The notes: generated by a model not told the origin, from the sequence alone. Shown: positions 7,725 to 17,291, counted from the stretch's first letter. The stretch: 64,000 nt of DNA from JAVBLW01 sp031553215 (GCA_031553215.1 JAVBLW010000003.1:1-64000); one strand, 5' to 3'. A program made the numbers and translations.

Positions 7725-8258
7725 ATGAAATTAATAGGAAATAATATTACAATAAGAGATTTTGAATATAAAGACCTTGATGCATTTCATGAATTTTCAA
7801 AGAATAGTAATACTGCTTTAAGTGCTGGCTGGAAACCACATGAAAATATAGAAATATCAAGGAATGTCTTAATGAGCCATATATTATCTGATACTACATA
7901 TGCAATTATAAATAATGAAAATAATAAGTTTATGGGTACAATAGAATTATGTGATTCACATATAAGAGAAAGATTAAAAGCATTTGAAATTGGCTTTGCT
8001 TTAATGCCTAATTATGTTGGATATGGATATGCAAAAGAGGCTTGCCAATTATTAATGGAATTTGCCTTTAAAAAGAAAAAAGCAGATGTTATAGAAATGT
8101 GTCATAAGACTGATAATGCACGTTCTGAGAAAACTATCAATTCTTTAGGATTAACTAAGGAAGGAATAATTAGAAAATATAAGAAATTATTTAATAATGA
8201 TATTATTGATGTAGTAATTTATTCTATAACAAAAGAAGAATATGAAAGGAATAATTAA
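7725..8258 (+). CDS. GNAT family N-acetyltransferase (RimJ/RimL type)
   Basis: A 177-residue acetyltransferase. The N-terminus ITIRDFEYKDLDAFHEFSKN and the acetyl-CoA loop GYGYAKEACQLLMEFAF followed by NARSEKTINSLGLTKEG are those of the RimJ/RimL branch, which acetylates protein N-termini or small amines. The start at ATG 7725 is set by GGAGGAAGT directly after the T-box terminator; the frame is open upstream through the terminator, but that start would have no ribosome binding site. It ends one base before valS, so it is expressed under valine tRNA control. The substrate is unknown. Confidence 0.85.
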   Translation: MKLIGNNITIRDFEYKDLDAFHEFSKNSNTALSAGWKPHENIEISRNVLMSHILSDTTYAIINNENNKFMGTIELCDSHIRERLKAFEIGFALMPNYVGYGYAKEACQLLMEFAFKKKKADVIEMCHKTDNARSEKTINSLGLTKEGIIRKYKKLFNNDIIDVVIYSITKEEYERNN

Positions 8259-8259
8259 T

Positions 8260-10860
8260 ATGAAAGAATTAAAAACAAAATATGATCATAAAGAAGTTGA
8301 AATAGGAAAATATGACTTTTGGTTAAAAGGAGGATTTTTTGAAGCTGGAGATAATTCAAAACAACCTTTTACGATAGTTATACCGCCACCAAACGTAACT
8401 GGTAAATTACATTTGGGTCACTCTTGGGATACAACTATCCAAGATATGATAATTAGAAGAAAAAGAATGCAAGGATTTGATGCTTTATGGTTACCAGGAA
8501 TGGACCATGCAGGAATTGCGACTCAAGCGAAAGTTGAAGAAAGATTACGTTCTCAAGGTATTTCAAGATATGATTTAGGTAGAGAAAAGTTTTTAGATGT
8601 CGCTTGGGAATGGAAAGAAGAATATGCAAGTATTATTCGCAAGCAATGGGCAGGACTAGGATTAAGTCTTGATTACTCAAAAGAAAGATTTACTCTTGAT
8701 GAAGGATTAAACCATGCAGTAAATCATGTTTTTGTTAACCTTTATAAAAAGGGATATTTATATCAAGGTGAAAGAATTATAAATTGGGATTGCCAAGCTA
8801 AAACTGCTTTAAGTAATATTGAAGTTGATCATAAAGATATTGAGGGAGCTTTTTATTACTTCAATTATCCATTAGTAGATGGAACTGGTAGTGTATTGAT
8901 TGCGACTACTCGTCCTGAAACTATGTTTGCTGACCAAGCAATTATGGTTCATCCAGAAGATGCTAGATATAAAGATATTATTGGTAAAGAAGTATATATT
9001 CCAGGAACAAAAATGATTATTCCTGTAATTGCTGATTCTTATGTTGATATGGAATTTGGAAGTGGATGTGTTAAGGTTACGCCTGCTCATGATCCAAATG
9101 ACTTCGAAGTAGGGAAAAGACATAATTTAGCTATGCCTTTATGTATGAATGATGATGGATCTATGAATGCTATGGCTGGTAAGTATAATGGTCTTGATAG
9201 ATTTGCTTGTCGTAAACAATTAGTTTCTGATTTAGAAGAACAAAAATTACTAGTTAAAATAGAAAAAGTAGTTCACAGTGTTGGACATAGTGAAAGAACT
9301 GGTGTAGTAGTAGAACCACGTCTATCAAAGCAATGGTTTGTTAAAATGGATATTCTAGCTGATCAAGTTTTAAAGAATAAAGAATATCAATTTGTACCAG
9401 AAAGATTCCAAACTAATTTAAATCGTTGGTTAGAAAATATTCAAGATTGGTGTATAAGTCGTCAATTATGGTGGGGACATAGAATTCCTGCTTGGTATAA
9501 GGGTGATGAAGTAGTTGTAAGTGAAACTTGTCCAGGTGAAGGGTATGTTCAAGATGAAGACGTATTAGATACTTGGTTTAGTAGTGCATTATGGCCTTTT
9601 AGTACATTAGGATGGCCAGAAAAGACTGATTTATTTCAAAGATATTATCCAACTGATGTGCTAGTAACTGGGTATGATATCATTTTCTTCTGGGTATCAA
9701 GAATGCTATTCGAAGGAATCGAATTTACTGGCAAAGCACCATTTAAGGAAATCCTGATTCATGGACTAATTCGTGATAAAGATGGAAGAAAAATGAGTAA
9801 ATCACTTGGTAATGGAGTAGATCCATTTGATGTAATTGAAAAATATGGTACAGATGCTTTAAGATACTTCTTAAATACAAATTCATCACCAGGATTAGAT
9901 TTAAGATTTGATGAAACAAAAGTTGAATCTAGCTGGAATTATTTAAATAAATTATGGAATATATCTAGATATGTTATGATGAATTTAACTGACTATGAGG
10001 AACAAGAAATAATTAGTAGTAAATTAAATTTACCTTCTAAATGGATACTATCTAGATTAAATAGAGTAATTAAAGAAGTAGATACTAACTTTGATAAATA
10101 TGAATTTGGAGAAGTTGCTAGAAGTATTTATAACTTTGTATGGGATGATTTTGCATCTTGGTATGTAGAGATATCAAAAGTAGATTTAAATGGAAATAAC
10201 ATTGAAAATAAGAAAATGACACAAAATGTTTTAGTATATGTATTAAATTCAATTATTAAGTTATTACATCCATTTATTCCTTTTATAACAGAAGAAATAT
10301 ACCAATCTATTCCACACACTAAAGAATCAATTTGTATTGAAACATGGCCGGTTAGTAAAGAAGAATTCTCATTTGAATTAGATGAGAAATCAATGGAAAT
10401 AATAATGGAAACTATTACTAATGTTAGAAATGAAAGAGCGAAAGCCAATAAAGCGCCTAGCCAAAAAATTAATATTACATTAGTTGCTAAAGATGCAAAT
10501 ACTTTCAACATATTAAATAGCTCTTTGGATTATTTAAATAAATTCTTAAATCCAGAAAAATTGGAAATTACGATGAATGAAATCAATTCTAATGATTATG
10601 TGGTTGTTGTATTAGAAAATTTAACTATCTATATTCCTACTAATGATTTAGTCGATATAAAAGAAGTTTTGGCTTCTTTAGAAAAAGAAAAAAATAGATT
10701 AATGCAAGAATTGGAAAGAAGTAAAAATATGCTTTCAAATGAGGCTTTTATATCAAAAGCACCAGCTGCAAAATTAGAAGCAGAAAAAGCAAAACAAGCT
10801 TCTTATCAAGCACAATATGAAGAAGTATTAAGTCATATTAATAATATTTTAAATAAATAA
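8260..10860 (+). CDS. valS: Valyl-tRNA synthetase
   Basis: Charges tRNA-Val with valine in the cytoplasm. The class I motifs are intact: PPPNVTGKLHLGH (HIGH box near residues 50-54) and GRKMSKSLGN (KMSKS at 511-515). The editing domain includes TTRPETMFAD, and the last 70 residues form the ValRS coiled coil. ATG 8260 is preferred (AAAGGA, then 9 bases); the in-frame ATG at 8242 lies inside the previous gene. Length 866 is normal. It is regulated by the upstream T-box through readthrough of the acetyltransferase gene. Confidence 0.97.
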   Translation: MKELKTKYDHKEVEIGKYDFWLKGGFFEAGDNSKQPFTIVIPPPNVTGKLHLGHSWDTTIQDMIIRRKRMQGFDALWLPGMDHAGIATQAKVEERLRSQGISRYDLGREKFLDVAWEWKEEYASIIRKQWAGLGLSLDYSKERFTLDEGLNHAVNHVFVNLYKKGYLYQGERIINWDCQAKTALSNIEVDHKDIEGAFYYFNYPLVDGTGSVLIATTRPETMFADQAIMVHPEDARYKDIIGKEVYIPGTKMIIPVIADSYVDMEFGSGCVKVTPAHDPNDFEVGKRHNLAMPLCMNDDGSMNAMAGKYNGLDRFACRKQLVSDLEEQKLLVKIEKVVHSVGHSERTGVVVEPRLSKQWFVKMDILADQVLKNKEYQFVPERFQTNLNRWLENIQDWCISRQLWWGHRIPAWYKGDEVVVSETCPGEGYVQDEDVLDTWFSSALWPFSTLGWPEKTDLFQRYYPTDVLVTGYDIIFFWVSRMLFEGIEFTGKAPFKEILIHGLIRDKDGRKMSKSLGNGVDPFDVIEKYGTDALRYFLNTNSSPGLDLRFDETKVESSWNYLNKLWNISRYVMMNLTDYEEQEIISSKLNLPSKWILSRLNRVIKEVDTNFDKYEFGEVARSIYNFVWDDFASWYVEISKVDLNGNNIENKKMTQNVLVYVLNSIIKLLHPFIPFITEEIYQSIPHTKESICIETWPVSKEEFSFELDEKSMEIIMETITNVRNERAKANKAPSQKINITLVAKDANTFNILNSSLDYLNKFLNPEKLEITMNEINSNDYVVVVLENLTIYIPTNDLVDIKEVLASLEKEKNRLMQELERSKNMLSNEAFISKAPAAKLEAEKAKQASYQAQYEEVLSHINNILNK

Positions 10861-10865
10861 TTACT

Positions 10866-10904
10866 AAAAGAGGGGCTATTCTAATGTGAATAGTCCCTTT
10901 TTTA
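10866..10904 (+). terminator. Terminator of valS
   Basis: GGGGCTATTC / GAATAGTCCC stem (10872-10881 and 10888-10897), A-rich upstream arm and T-run at the 3' end. Confidence 0.85.
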
Positions 10905-10910
10905 TAAAAT

Positions 10911-10924
10911 TGTAAGCGTTTTTC
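10911..10924 (+). promoter_or_regulatory. cre-like operator upstream of the first pectate lyase
   Basis: TGTAAGCGTTTTTC resembles the catabolite response element TGWAANCGNTNWCA recognised by CcpA and related LacI-family regulators (12 of 14 by eye). It lies just upstream of the -35 position of the promoter whose -10 is at 10947, so binding could block or activate transcription. Confidence 0.5.
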
Positions 10925-10943
10925 TAGAAAAATATAAAAAGTA

Positions 10944-10952
10944 TGCTATAAT
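10944..10952 (+). promoter_or_regulatory. Extended -10 promoter of the first pectate lyase
   Basis: TGCTATAAT, i.e. an extended -10 (TGn) followed by a perfect TATAAT at 10947-10952. No good -35 hexamer is present, which fits an activated or extended -10 promoter. Confidence 0.6.
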
Positions 10953-10982
10953 ATAAGATATAAAAATTTAGGAGTACATAAG

Positions 10983-12755
10983 ATGAAGAAAAATATATTT
11001 TTAATATTTCTTGCTATGATAGCGCTATGCTTAGTAGCATGTGATATAAAACAAAAGGGTACAGATGATTTAAATAATGATGACCCAATTGGTGACTTAG
11101 GAGATAATGAAGATCCGGGAGATAATGAAGATCCAGGAGATAATGAAGATCCAGGAGATAATGAAGATCCAGGGGATAATGAAGATCCAGGAGATAATGA
11201 AGATCCGAAAGGTGATACAGAAGTTTTAACTTATGCTTATAATGAAGGCATACATTTAGTATGGAATGATACTGACGAACTTAACGCAACTGTATATTAT
11301 AAAAAATCTACTGATCTTACTTACAATAAAATTGATCAAGAATTAATTAGAAAATGTGATGAAGCTTCTTTAATGGCAGATATCGTAGGTCTTGAGGCGG
11401 CAACATATGATGTTAAGGTTATAACTAATGAAGGATATCAAGTTACTGTACATGATAATAATGTTACAGAAATCGATCGCTCTGGATACTCACATTTTAA
11501 TTATAATAATGGCGTAGGTTCATATACTGATAATGGTGTTTTAAAATCAAATGCTAAGGTCGTTTATGTAAGTGATGAAACAAAAAATACTGTTCAATGC
11601 TATGTTAATGGCAGTGTTCGTACTGGATTAACTGCGATATTAAAAGCCGCAACTAATTCAAATGAAGCCTTAAATGTTCGTATTATTGGGAAAATCGCTA
11701 CTAATCAATATAAGTCAAAATCATTTACTCCAGTATTATCTACTGAGACAATTACTGATTCAAAATATGATGATAGATTTACAAATAGTTTTGAAACTAT
11801 ATATACAAATCTTGATGGTTTAAGAACAAAAATTACTAGAGAAACAACCTCTAAAACAACATACCAAAGTACATCTGTTTGGGATTCAGATACATATATT
11901 AATATGCTAGAAGTAGATGGTGGTCAAAATATTACATTTGAAGGAATTGGAAGCGATGCAGAAATTTTGCAATGGGGATTCACTTGGAAAAAATGTAATA
12001 GTATTGAAGTAAGAAACTTGACTTTTACTGATTATCCAGAGGATGCCTGTAGTTTTGAAGGATCATCTGGTTCTGAATCAAAATATTCAAATTATTTTAT
12101 TCATAATAATACTTTTAATATAGGTAAAAATAACTGGGATTTATCTGGTGAACAAGATAAACATTATGGTGATGGCGCAATGGATTTAAAGTATTGTAAT
12201 GGTATTACTGCTTCATATAATAAATTCGATAGTTGTAAAAAAACTGGTCTAGTTGGTGGTTCTGATTCGAATTTACAATGGAATATAACTTTCCATCACA
12301 ATTATTATAATTCAGTTAATTCTAGACTTCCTCTAGGAAGACAGGCAAATATGCATATGTACAATAATTATTATTATAAAACAAATAGTAATCTTGATTT
12401 AAGAGCAAATGCATATGCTTTTACAGAAGCTAATTATTTTGAACAAGCACAAAATCCATTTAAAATTAATAATACTACAGGAATACCTGCAATTAAATCT
12501 TGGAATGATATATTTGATAATACTAGTGGGACTCATCCTAGTAAAGTAAGTGGTGTAACAATCGTGACAAGTAGAACTCAAGTTGTAAATAATACATGTT
12601 CATTTAACGAAGTAAGTTATGCGGCCTTTGATATTGATTCAAGTCTTTTCTATTATGATTCTATTAACCAAATAAGCAAAGTTTTATATTTAACTGACGC
12701 AACTCAAGCAAAAGCAGATTGTATTAAGTATTCAGGGGTATTAAGATTTAATTAA
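10983..12755 (+). CDS. Pectate lyase lipoprotein (polysaccharide lyase family 1)
   Basis: A surface-anchored enzyme predicted to cleave polygalacturonate by beta-elimination. It has a signal peptide with lipobox LVAC (Cys20), an acidic linker of six GDNEDP repeats (about residues 40-75), a fibronectin type III-like domain (about 80-140) and a right-handed beta-helix lyase domain. In the lyase, GDGAMDLKYCNGITASYNKF, FHHNYYNSVNSRLPLGRQ and MHMYNNYYYK match family 1 blocks; the Arg of SRLP is the probable catalytic base. Length 590. A second lyase of the same family follows after a hairpin. Confidence 0.85.
   Translation: MKKNIFLIFLAMIALCLVACDIKQKGTDDLNNDDPIGDLGDNEDPGDNEDPGDNEDPGDNEDPGDNEDPGDNEDPKGDTEVLTYAYNEGIHLVWNDTDELNATVYYKKSTDLTYNKIDQELIRKCDEASLMADIVGLEAATYDVKVITNEGYQVTVHDNNVTEIDRSGYSHFNYNNGVGSYTDNGVLKSNAKVVYVSDETKNTVQCYVNGSVRTGLTAILKAATNSNEALNVRIIGKIATNQYKSKSFTPVLSTETITDSKYDDRFTNSFETIYTNLDGLRTKITRETTSKTTYQSTSVWDSDTYINMLEVDGGQNITFEGIGSDAEILQWGFTWKKCNSIEVRNLTFTDYPEDACSFEGSSGSESKYSNYFIHNNTFNIGKNNWDLSGEQDKHYGDGAMDLKYCNGITASYNKFDSCKKTGLVGGSDSNLQWNITFHHNYYNSVNSRLPLGRQANMHMYNNYYYKTNSNLDLRANAYAFTEANYFEQAQNPFKINNTTGIPAIKSWNDIFDNTSGTHPSKVSGVTIVTSRTQVVNNTCSFNEVSYAAFDIDSSLFYYDSINQISKVLYLTDATQAKADCIKYSGVLRFN
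11100..11207 (+). repeat. Six tandem 18-base repeats encoding GDNEDP
   Basis: Six copies of an 18-base unit (ggagataatgaagatccr) in frame, nearly identical (one ggg variant, first and last end in ccg). They make a flexible acidic spacer between the lipid anchor and the enzyme. Copy number may vary between strains by slippage. Confidence 0.9.
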
Positions 12756-12782
12756 TAAGGAGGATTTATCCTCTTTATTTTA
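12754..12782 (+). terminator. Hairpin between the two pectate lyase genes
   Basis: Eleven-base stem AATAAGGAGGA (12754-12764) / TCCTCTTTATT (12769-12779) with a 4-base loop and a short T-rich tail. It could be a weak or partial terminator; no clear promoter follows before the next gene. Confidence 0.6.
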
Positions 12783-12791
12783 GATAAAAAA

Positions 12792-12805
12792 AGTAAGCGT
12801 TTTCA
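12792..12805 (+). promoter_or_regulatory. cre-like operator in front of the second pectate lyase
   Basis: AGTAAGCGTTTTCA matches TGWAANCGNTNWCA at 13 of 14 positions by eye and shares the core GTAAGCGTTTT with the site at 10911. It sits just before the GAGGAGAG ribosome binding site, so a bound repressor could act as a roadblock. Confidence 0.5.
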
Positions 12806-12820
12806 AAGAGGAGAGAGAAA

Positions 12821-14878
12821 ATGAAAAAAGCAATAGTTTTAATATTTACTTTATTTTTGGCATTATGTCTTGCTTCATGTGGAAGTAATAAAGATAATGA
12901 CCCAGTTGCGCTAGATGCGCCGGTTATAAGTTTAACAGGGAATGTTGTTTCATGGGAAGCAGTAACAAATGCAAGCGGATATATTGTAAATGTAGATGGA
13001 AATAACAAACCACAACAAACAGAAACATCATATACACTAACAGGGGAGAGTGTTGGTAATCATAATGTTAATGTAGTTGCCATTGGTGATAGTGTCAAGT
13101 ATTTAGATAGTGTGGCTTCTAATATCGTCACATATGTTGTTTCAAAGTTGAGTGCTCCGGTAATAACATTAATGAATAATGTTGTTAGTTGGACAGCAGT
13201 TTCTAATGCAAGTGGATATATCGTCACAATTAATGGTGATGATAAGCCAAAGCAAACAGGAACAAGTTATACAATTTCAGAAACTGCTATTGGTGAATAT
13301 GATATAAAAGTTATTGCTGTAGGAAATGGAACTACTTATTCAAATAGTGATTTTTCAAATATTGAAAAATATATAATTTCTGTATATTCAAGAGACACTA
13401 GTGCGAAATTGAGTGCTAATGGTTATGCAACTGGGCAAATTAGTTCAATGGAAGCTTATGAAAATACTTCATATTATGCAACAGTAACTACTGGTAAGCA
13501 ATTCTTTCAGGCAATTTTAGATGCAAAACAAGGTAAAGTAAAAGTGATAGAAATTGAAAATGACTTGAATTTAGGTTGGTATAAGCTAAGTTCTGAGGAA
13601 AAGGCCTTTACTAACGCAAATGCATTTAAGAGTGAAGCAAGTATTGCAACGGCACAATCTAGTATGGTAAAAGAAAATGGTATTTCTCAAATATCAATTG
13701 AGAATATAACTGATTTATTAATTTATTCAAAGACAGGTGCAAAAATCACTCATGCAGGATTTAAGATTACTTCATGTCACAATTTAATAGTTAGAAATAT
13801 TAGTTTTGATGAAATGTGGGAATGGGAAGATACTGATTCATATACAAAAGGTGCTATTGGTGATTATGACTCATTTGGTTGGGCATATATGAAAATAAGC
13901 TTCTGTGGATATGTATGGATTGACCATTGTGATTTTGGTAAAGCCTTTGATGGATTAATTGATTACTCAAACCCTGATTATACAAGTACTGGAACGGCTT
14001 TTAGAGCACCTAGTGGAGCAGATGGTGGAAATGGTCTTCATATTTCATGGTGTAATTTTAATAGTGGTAGTGACGATCAAAATGGTTATATTTATAAAAT
14101 GATGAGAGAAATCGAGGATTCATATCAATTAGCTGAAGATAAATATTTATATTATAAAACTCTAAGAGATGGTGGATTAACTTTTGATGACATCTTATAT
14201 GGAATTGCTATACCGCAAAAGAAAGGTTTCTTAGTTGGTGATGGTGACGATATAACTAAAGCAGATTGGGAATATAACTTTAAAATTCAAATATCTATGG
14301 CATATTGTAAATTCGTTAATTTAGAGGACCGTATACCTCGCTTAAGAGGTGGTAATGCCTATATTTATAATTGCTATGTTGATTGTAGTGAATATTATGC
14401 TGTAAGAACTAGATTAAAATCTAAAATATTTGCTAATAACACTAAAGATGCCGCAGGATTAGTGACAGCTAAAAATTCTACATGGAAATTAGCTCTTGTT
14501 AGTCAAGCAATATTACCAAATAATCAAGGTTCAGTTAAAGCTGAAAATTGTATTTTTGAAGGTGTTGATACATTAATCAAATGCAATAATAAGAATACAT
14601 CAGATCATAATTATGATGGTGGATTTGAAATTGTAAATTGTTCGTGGAGAAAAGGCTTGACAGATACTACATATTTATCTAATGAATCATCTAGTAGATT
14701 TGTTTCTTCAAATCCAAATAATGTAATTGAATTTTTTTGGAGAACAGCTGATGGCTTACAACCTTTTACTCCTTCATTATATTCATTAGAAGACTTAAAG
14801 GCTGCTTTGAATAATAGCGAGTATGGTAGTGGAACAACATCTACTTTTAAAGAAAACTTCCTAAGAGCATATTACTAA
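12821..14878 (+). CDS. Pectate lyase lipoprotein with two Fn3-like repeats (PL1)
   Basis: A second secreted pectin-degrading enzyme. The lipobox is LASC (Cys20). Two homologous domains of about 85 residues follow (VVSWEAVTNASGYIVNVDGNN and VVSWTAVSNASGYIVTINGDD), fibronectin III-like. The beta-helix lyase domain contains YVWIDHCDFGKAFDGLIDY, HISWCNFNS and DRIPRLRGGNAYIYNCY, the family 1 calcium/substrate region with the catalytic Arg of RIPRLR. Length 685. It is probably coexpressed with the preceding lyase and may differ in substrate (methylation state or chain length). Confidence 0.85.
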   Translation: MKKAIVLIFTLFLALCLASCGSNKDNDPVALDAPVISLTGNVVSWEAVTNASGYIVNVDGNNKPQQTETSYTLTGESVGNHNVNVVAIGDSVKYLDSVASNIVTYVVSKLSAPVITLMNNVVSWTAVSNASGYIVTINGDDKPKQTGTSYTISETAIGEYDIKVIAVGNGTTYSNSDFSNIEKYIISVYSRDTSAKLSANGYATGQISSMEAYENTSYYATVTTGKQFFQAILDAKQGKVKVIEIENDLNLGWYKLSSEEKAFTNANAFKSEASIATAQSSMVKENGISQISIENITDLLIYSKTGAKITHAGFKITSCHNLIVRNISFDEMWEWEDTDSYTKGAIGDYDSFGWAYMKISFCGYVWIDHCDFGKAFDGLIDYSNPDYTSTGTAFRAPSGADGGNGLHISWCNFNSGSDDQNGYIYKMMREIEDSYQLAEDKYLYYKTLRDGGLTFDDILYGIAIPQKKGFLVGDGDDITKADWEYNFKIQISMAYCKFVNLEDRIPRLRGGNAYIYNCYVDCSEYYAVRTRLKSKIFANNTKDAAGLVTAKNSTWKLALVSQAILPNNQGSVKAENCIFEGVDTLIKCNNKNTSDHNYDGGFEIVNCSWRKGLTDTTYLSNESSSRFVSSNPNNVIEFFWRTADGLQPFTPSLYSLEDLKAALNNSEYGSGTTSTFKENFLRAYY

Positions 14879-14889
14879 TAAATAATTTT

Positions 14890-14921
14890 GAGAAAGGAAT
14901 TACTATTATTCCTTTCTTTTC
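14890..14921 (+). terminator. Terminator of the pectate lyase genes
   Basis: AGAAAGGAAT (14891-14900) / ATTCCTTTCT (14908-14917) perfect stem followed by TTTCTATTTT. Confidence 0.85.
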
Positions 14922-14943
14922 TATTTTAATTTAATAGAAATTT

Positions 14944-14952
14944 TGCTACAAT
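14944..14952 (+). promoter_or_regulatory. Extended -10 promoter of mutS2
   Basis: TGCTACAAT with TACAAT at 14947-14952, just upstream of a short leader; no clear -35. Confidence 0.4.
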
Positions 14953-14969
14953 AATAAAAGGTGATAAGA

Positions 14970-17291
14970 ATGAGATTTGATAGTGATACATTAGAATTTA
15001 ATAAAGTGCTAAACAAACTTGTATCATATGCAAGTACTAACTTAGCCAAGTCAGAAATAGAGGAACTTAAACCTGAAAATAATTTCTCAAATATTGGTGA
15101 GAAATTAGATGAAGTTGAAGAAGCTCTAAATTCAATAATTAAATATGATTCACTTCCTTTGGGTGGTATTTATAATATAAAAAATTCAGTAATTAGATCA
15201 TCGTTAGGTGGTATATTAAATGCTAGTGAGTTACTAGATATATCTAGTACAATCGCAGGGATCTCTAATATTTTAAAGTATAGAAGTTATTTGAATAGCC
15301 AAAAAATAAGTGTAATTAATTTAAATAAATATTTTGATGGATTAATATATAATCAAAAATTAAAAAATGAAATTAATACCGCTATAGATACAAAAGGAAT
15401 GGTTGTAGATAATGCAAGTCCTGGATTGTTTTTAGTTAGAAAAAATCTGAATAGTGCCCAAAATCGTCTACGTTCAAAAATGAATGAGTTATTAATTTCA
15501 CGTGCAAGTCAACTTACTGAAAATTTAATTGTAAGTCGTGGCAATAGATTATGTTTACCTGTAAAGGCAGAATTTAAAAATACCTTTGGTGGAATCATTC
15601 ATGATGAATCTTCTAGTGGTACAACTGTATATATTGAACCTAGTTCTTGCATAGAATTAAGTAATCAAATAGAATCATTAATTAATCAAGAAAAGAAAGA
15701 AGTGGAGCTAGTTTTAAAAGGATTATCTTTATTAGTATCATCTGATAGTGAAAATCTCCTTTCTAATTTAACTATTTTAACAAATCTTGATATTATATAT
15801 GCCAAGGCCTTATATGCTAAAGCATATGATATGACAAAGCCAGAAATTAATGAAAATGGATATGTTAATTTAATAAAGGCAAGACATCCTTTAATTGATA
15901 AAGAGACAGTTGTCCCAACAGATATATACTTTGGTAAGGAATTTAATATTATAATTATAACTGGACCAAATACTGGAGGAAAGACAGTAGTTCTAAAAAC
16001 AGTTGGTTTATTAACCTTAATGATGCAAAGTGGAATGTTTATTCCGGCCGCTATTGGCAGTAAATTAGCAGTATTTGATAATGTTTTTGTCGATATAGGT
16101 GATGAACAATCAATTGAACAATCTCTTTCTACATTTAGTTCACATATGACCAAAATATGTAATATTGTAAATCAGATTAATTATAATAGCTTAGTGTTAT
16201 TAGATGAACTAGGTAGTGGGACAGATCCAAAAGAAGGAGCAAGTCTTGCGATAAGTATAATCGAATATATGAAGGAAAGAGGAACTAGAGTTATTACTAC
16301 AACCCATTATTCTGATTTGAAAGCATATGCATATAGTAAGAATGATATTTGTAATGCGTCTGTTGAGTTTAATTCTGAAACTCTACAACCTACTTATAAG
16401 CTATTAATGGGAGTTCCAGGCAAAAGTAATGCTATACTAATTGCTCAAAGACTAGGATTGAATGAAAAAATACTGGCAAATGCTAGAGAATTAATGGACA
16501 ACCGAGTAACTGATTCTCAAGAATTAATGGAAAAATTAGATGTCGAAAATGCAAAAATTAGTTCTATTAAGAACGAATATGAGCATATGATTAGTGAATA
16601 CAACTCACGTATTAGTGAACTAGAAAAAGAAAAGAATAATTTAACTCAAAATCGTGAAAAATTTATTGAAAGTGCTAAAAAAGAAGCCGATGAAATAATT
16701 GAAAAAGCTAAATTAGATTCTTTAGAATTAATCGAAAAAATTGAGAAAATGAAAGCCAATCAAAATTTCAAAGAGCACGAATTAGCTGATATTAAGTACA
16801 CAGTAAGAAATCTTACAAAAAAAGAAATAGAATCTAAATTATTTGATGAGAATTTACAAATTGGAGATTTTGTTCATATTGGAAGCTATAATAAAGATGG
16901 TATTATAATAAATATAAAGAAAGACAAATATGATGTTCAAGTTGGACAATTTACCATGACTTTTAAGAAAAGTGATTTGACAAAGACAAAAGCTCCGGCT
17001 AAGAGAAAAGAAACAAAATCAAGGATGCAAAATAAAGTCACAAGTAATGCTAAATTAGAACTTGATTTAAGAGGATTTAGATATGAAGAGGTTGCCTCAG
17101 AAATTGATTCTTTTATTGATCAGGCATACTTGGCAAATATGTCAATGATAAGTATAATTCATGGTTTTGGGACTGGTGCAGTTAGAGATGCTGTTCAATC
17201 ATATTTAAAAAGATCACCATATGTAAAAAGTTATAGATATGGTGGCGAAGGAGAAGGACTAAACGGGGTTACAGTTGTATATCTTAAATAG
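14970..17291 (+). CDS. mutS2: Endonuclease MutS2 / ribosome-splitting factor
   Basis: A MutS-family ATPase without the mismatch-recognition domain. MutS2 proteins have been linked to suppressing recombination and, in B. subtilis, to collided-ribosome rescue. The MutS core has Walker A GPNTGGKT near residue 332 and Walker B LVLLDELGSGTDP. A coiled coil (about 510-600) and a KOW-like segment follow. The C-terminal Smr nuclease domain has LDLRG near residue 698 and IHGFGTGAVRDAV. ATG 14970 is chosen because the GTG at 14961 lies inside the AAGGTGAT ribosome binding site. Length 773 is standard. Downstream genes follow closely and may be cotranscribed. Confidence 0.93.
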   Translation: MRFDSDTLEFNKVLNKLVSYASTNLAKSEIEELKPENNFSNIGEKLDEVEEALNSIIKYDSLPLGGIYNIKNSVIRSSLGGILNASELLDISSTIAGISNILKYRSYLNSQKISVINLNKYFDGLIYNQKLKNEINTAIDTKGMVVDNASPGLFLVRKNLNSAQNRLRSKMNELLISRASQLTENLIVSRGNRLCLPVKAEFKNTFGGIIHDESSSGTTVYIEPSSCIELSNQIESLINQEKKEVELVLKGLSLLVSSDSENLLSNLTILTNLDIIYAKALYAKAYDMTKPEINENGYVNLIKARHPLIDKETVVPTDIYFGKEFNIIIITGPNTGGKTVVLKTVGLLTLMMQSGMFIPAAIGSKLAVFDNVFVDIGDEQSIEQSLSTFSSHMTKICNIVNQINYNSLVLLDELGSGTDPKEGASLAISIIEYMKERGTRVITTTHYSDLKAYAYSKNDICNASVEFNSETLQPTYKLLMGVPGKSNAILIAQRLGLNEKILANARELMDNRVTDSQELMEKLDVENAKISSIKNEYEHMISEYNSRISELEKEKNNLTQNREKFIESAKKEADEIIEKAKLDSLELIEKIEKMKANQNFKEHELADIKYTVRNLTKKEIESKLFDENLQIGDFVHIGSYNKDGIIINIKKDKYDVQVGQFTMTFKKSDLTKTKAPAKRKETKSRMQNKVTSNAKLELDLRGFRYEEVASEIDSFIDQAYLANMSMISIIHGFGTGAVRDAVQSYLKRSPYVKSYRYGGEGEGLNGVTVVYLK

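Noticed and set aside
11100..11207. CRISPR-like array
   Set aside because: The repeats are directly adjacent, in frame, 18 bases long and without spacers: a coding tandem repeat.
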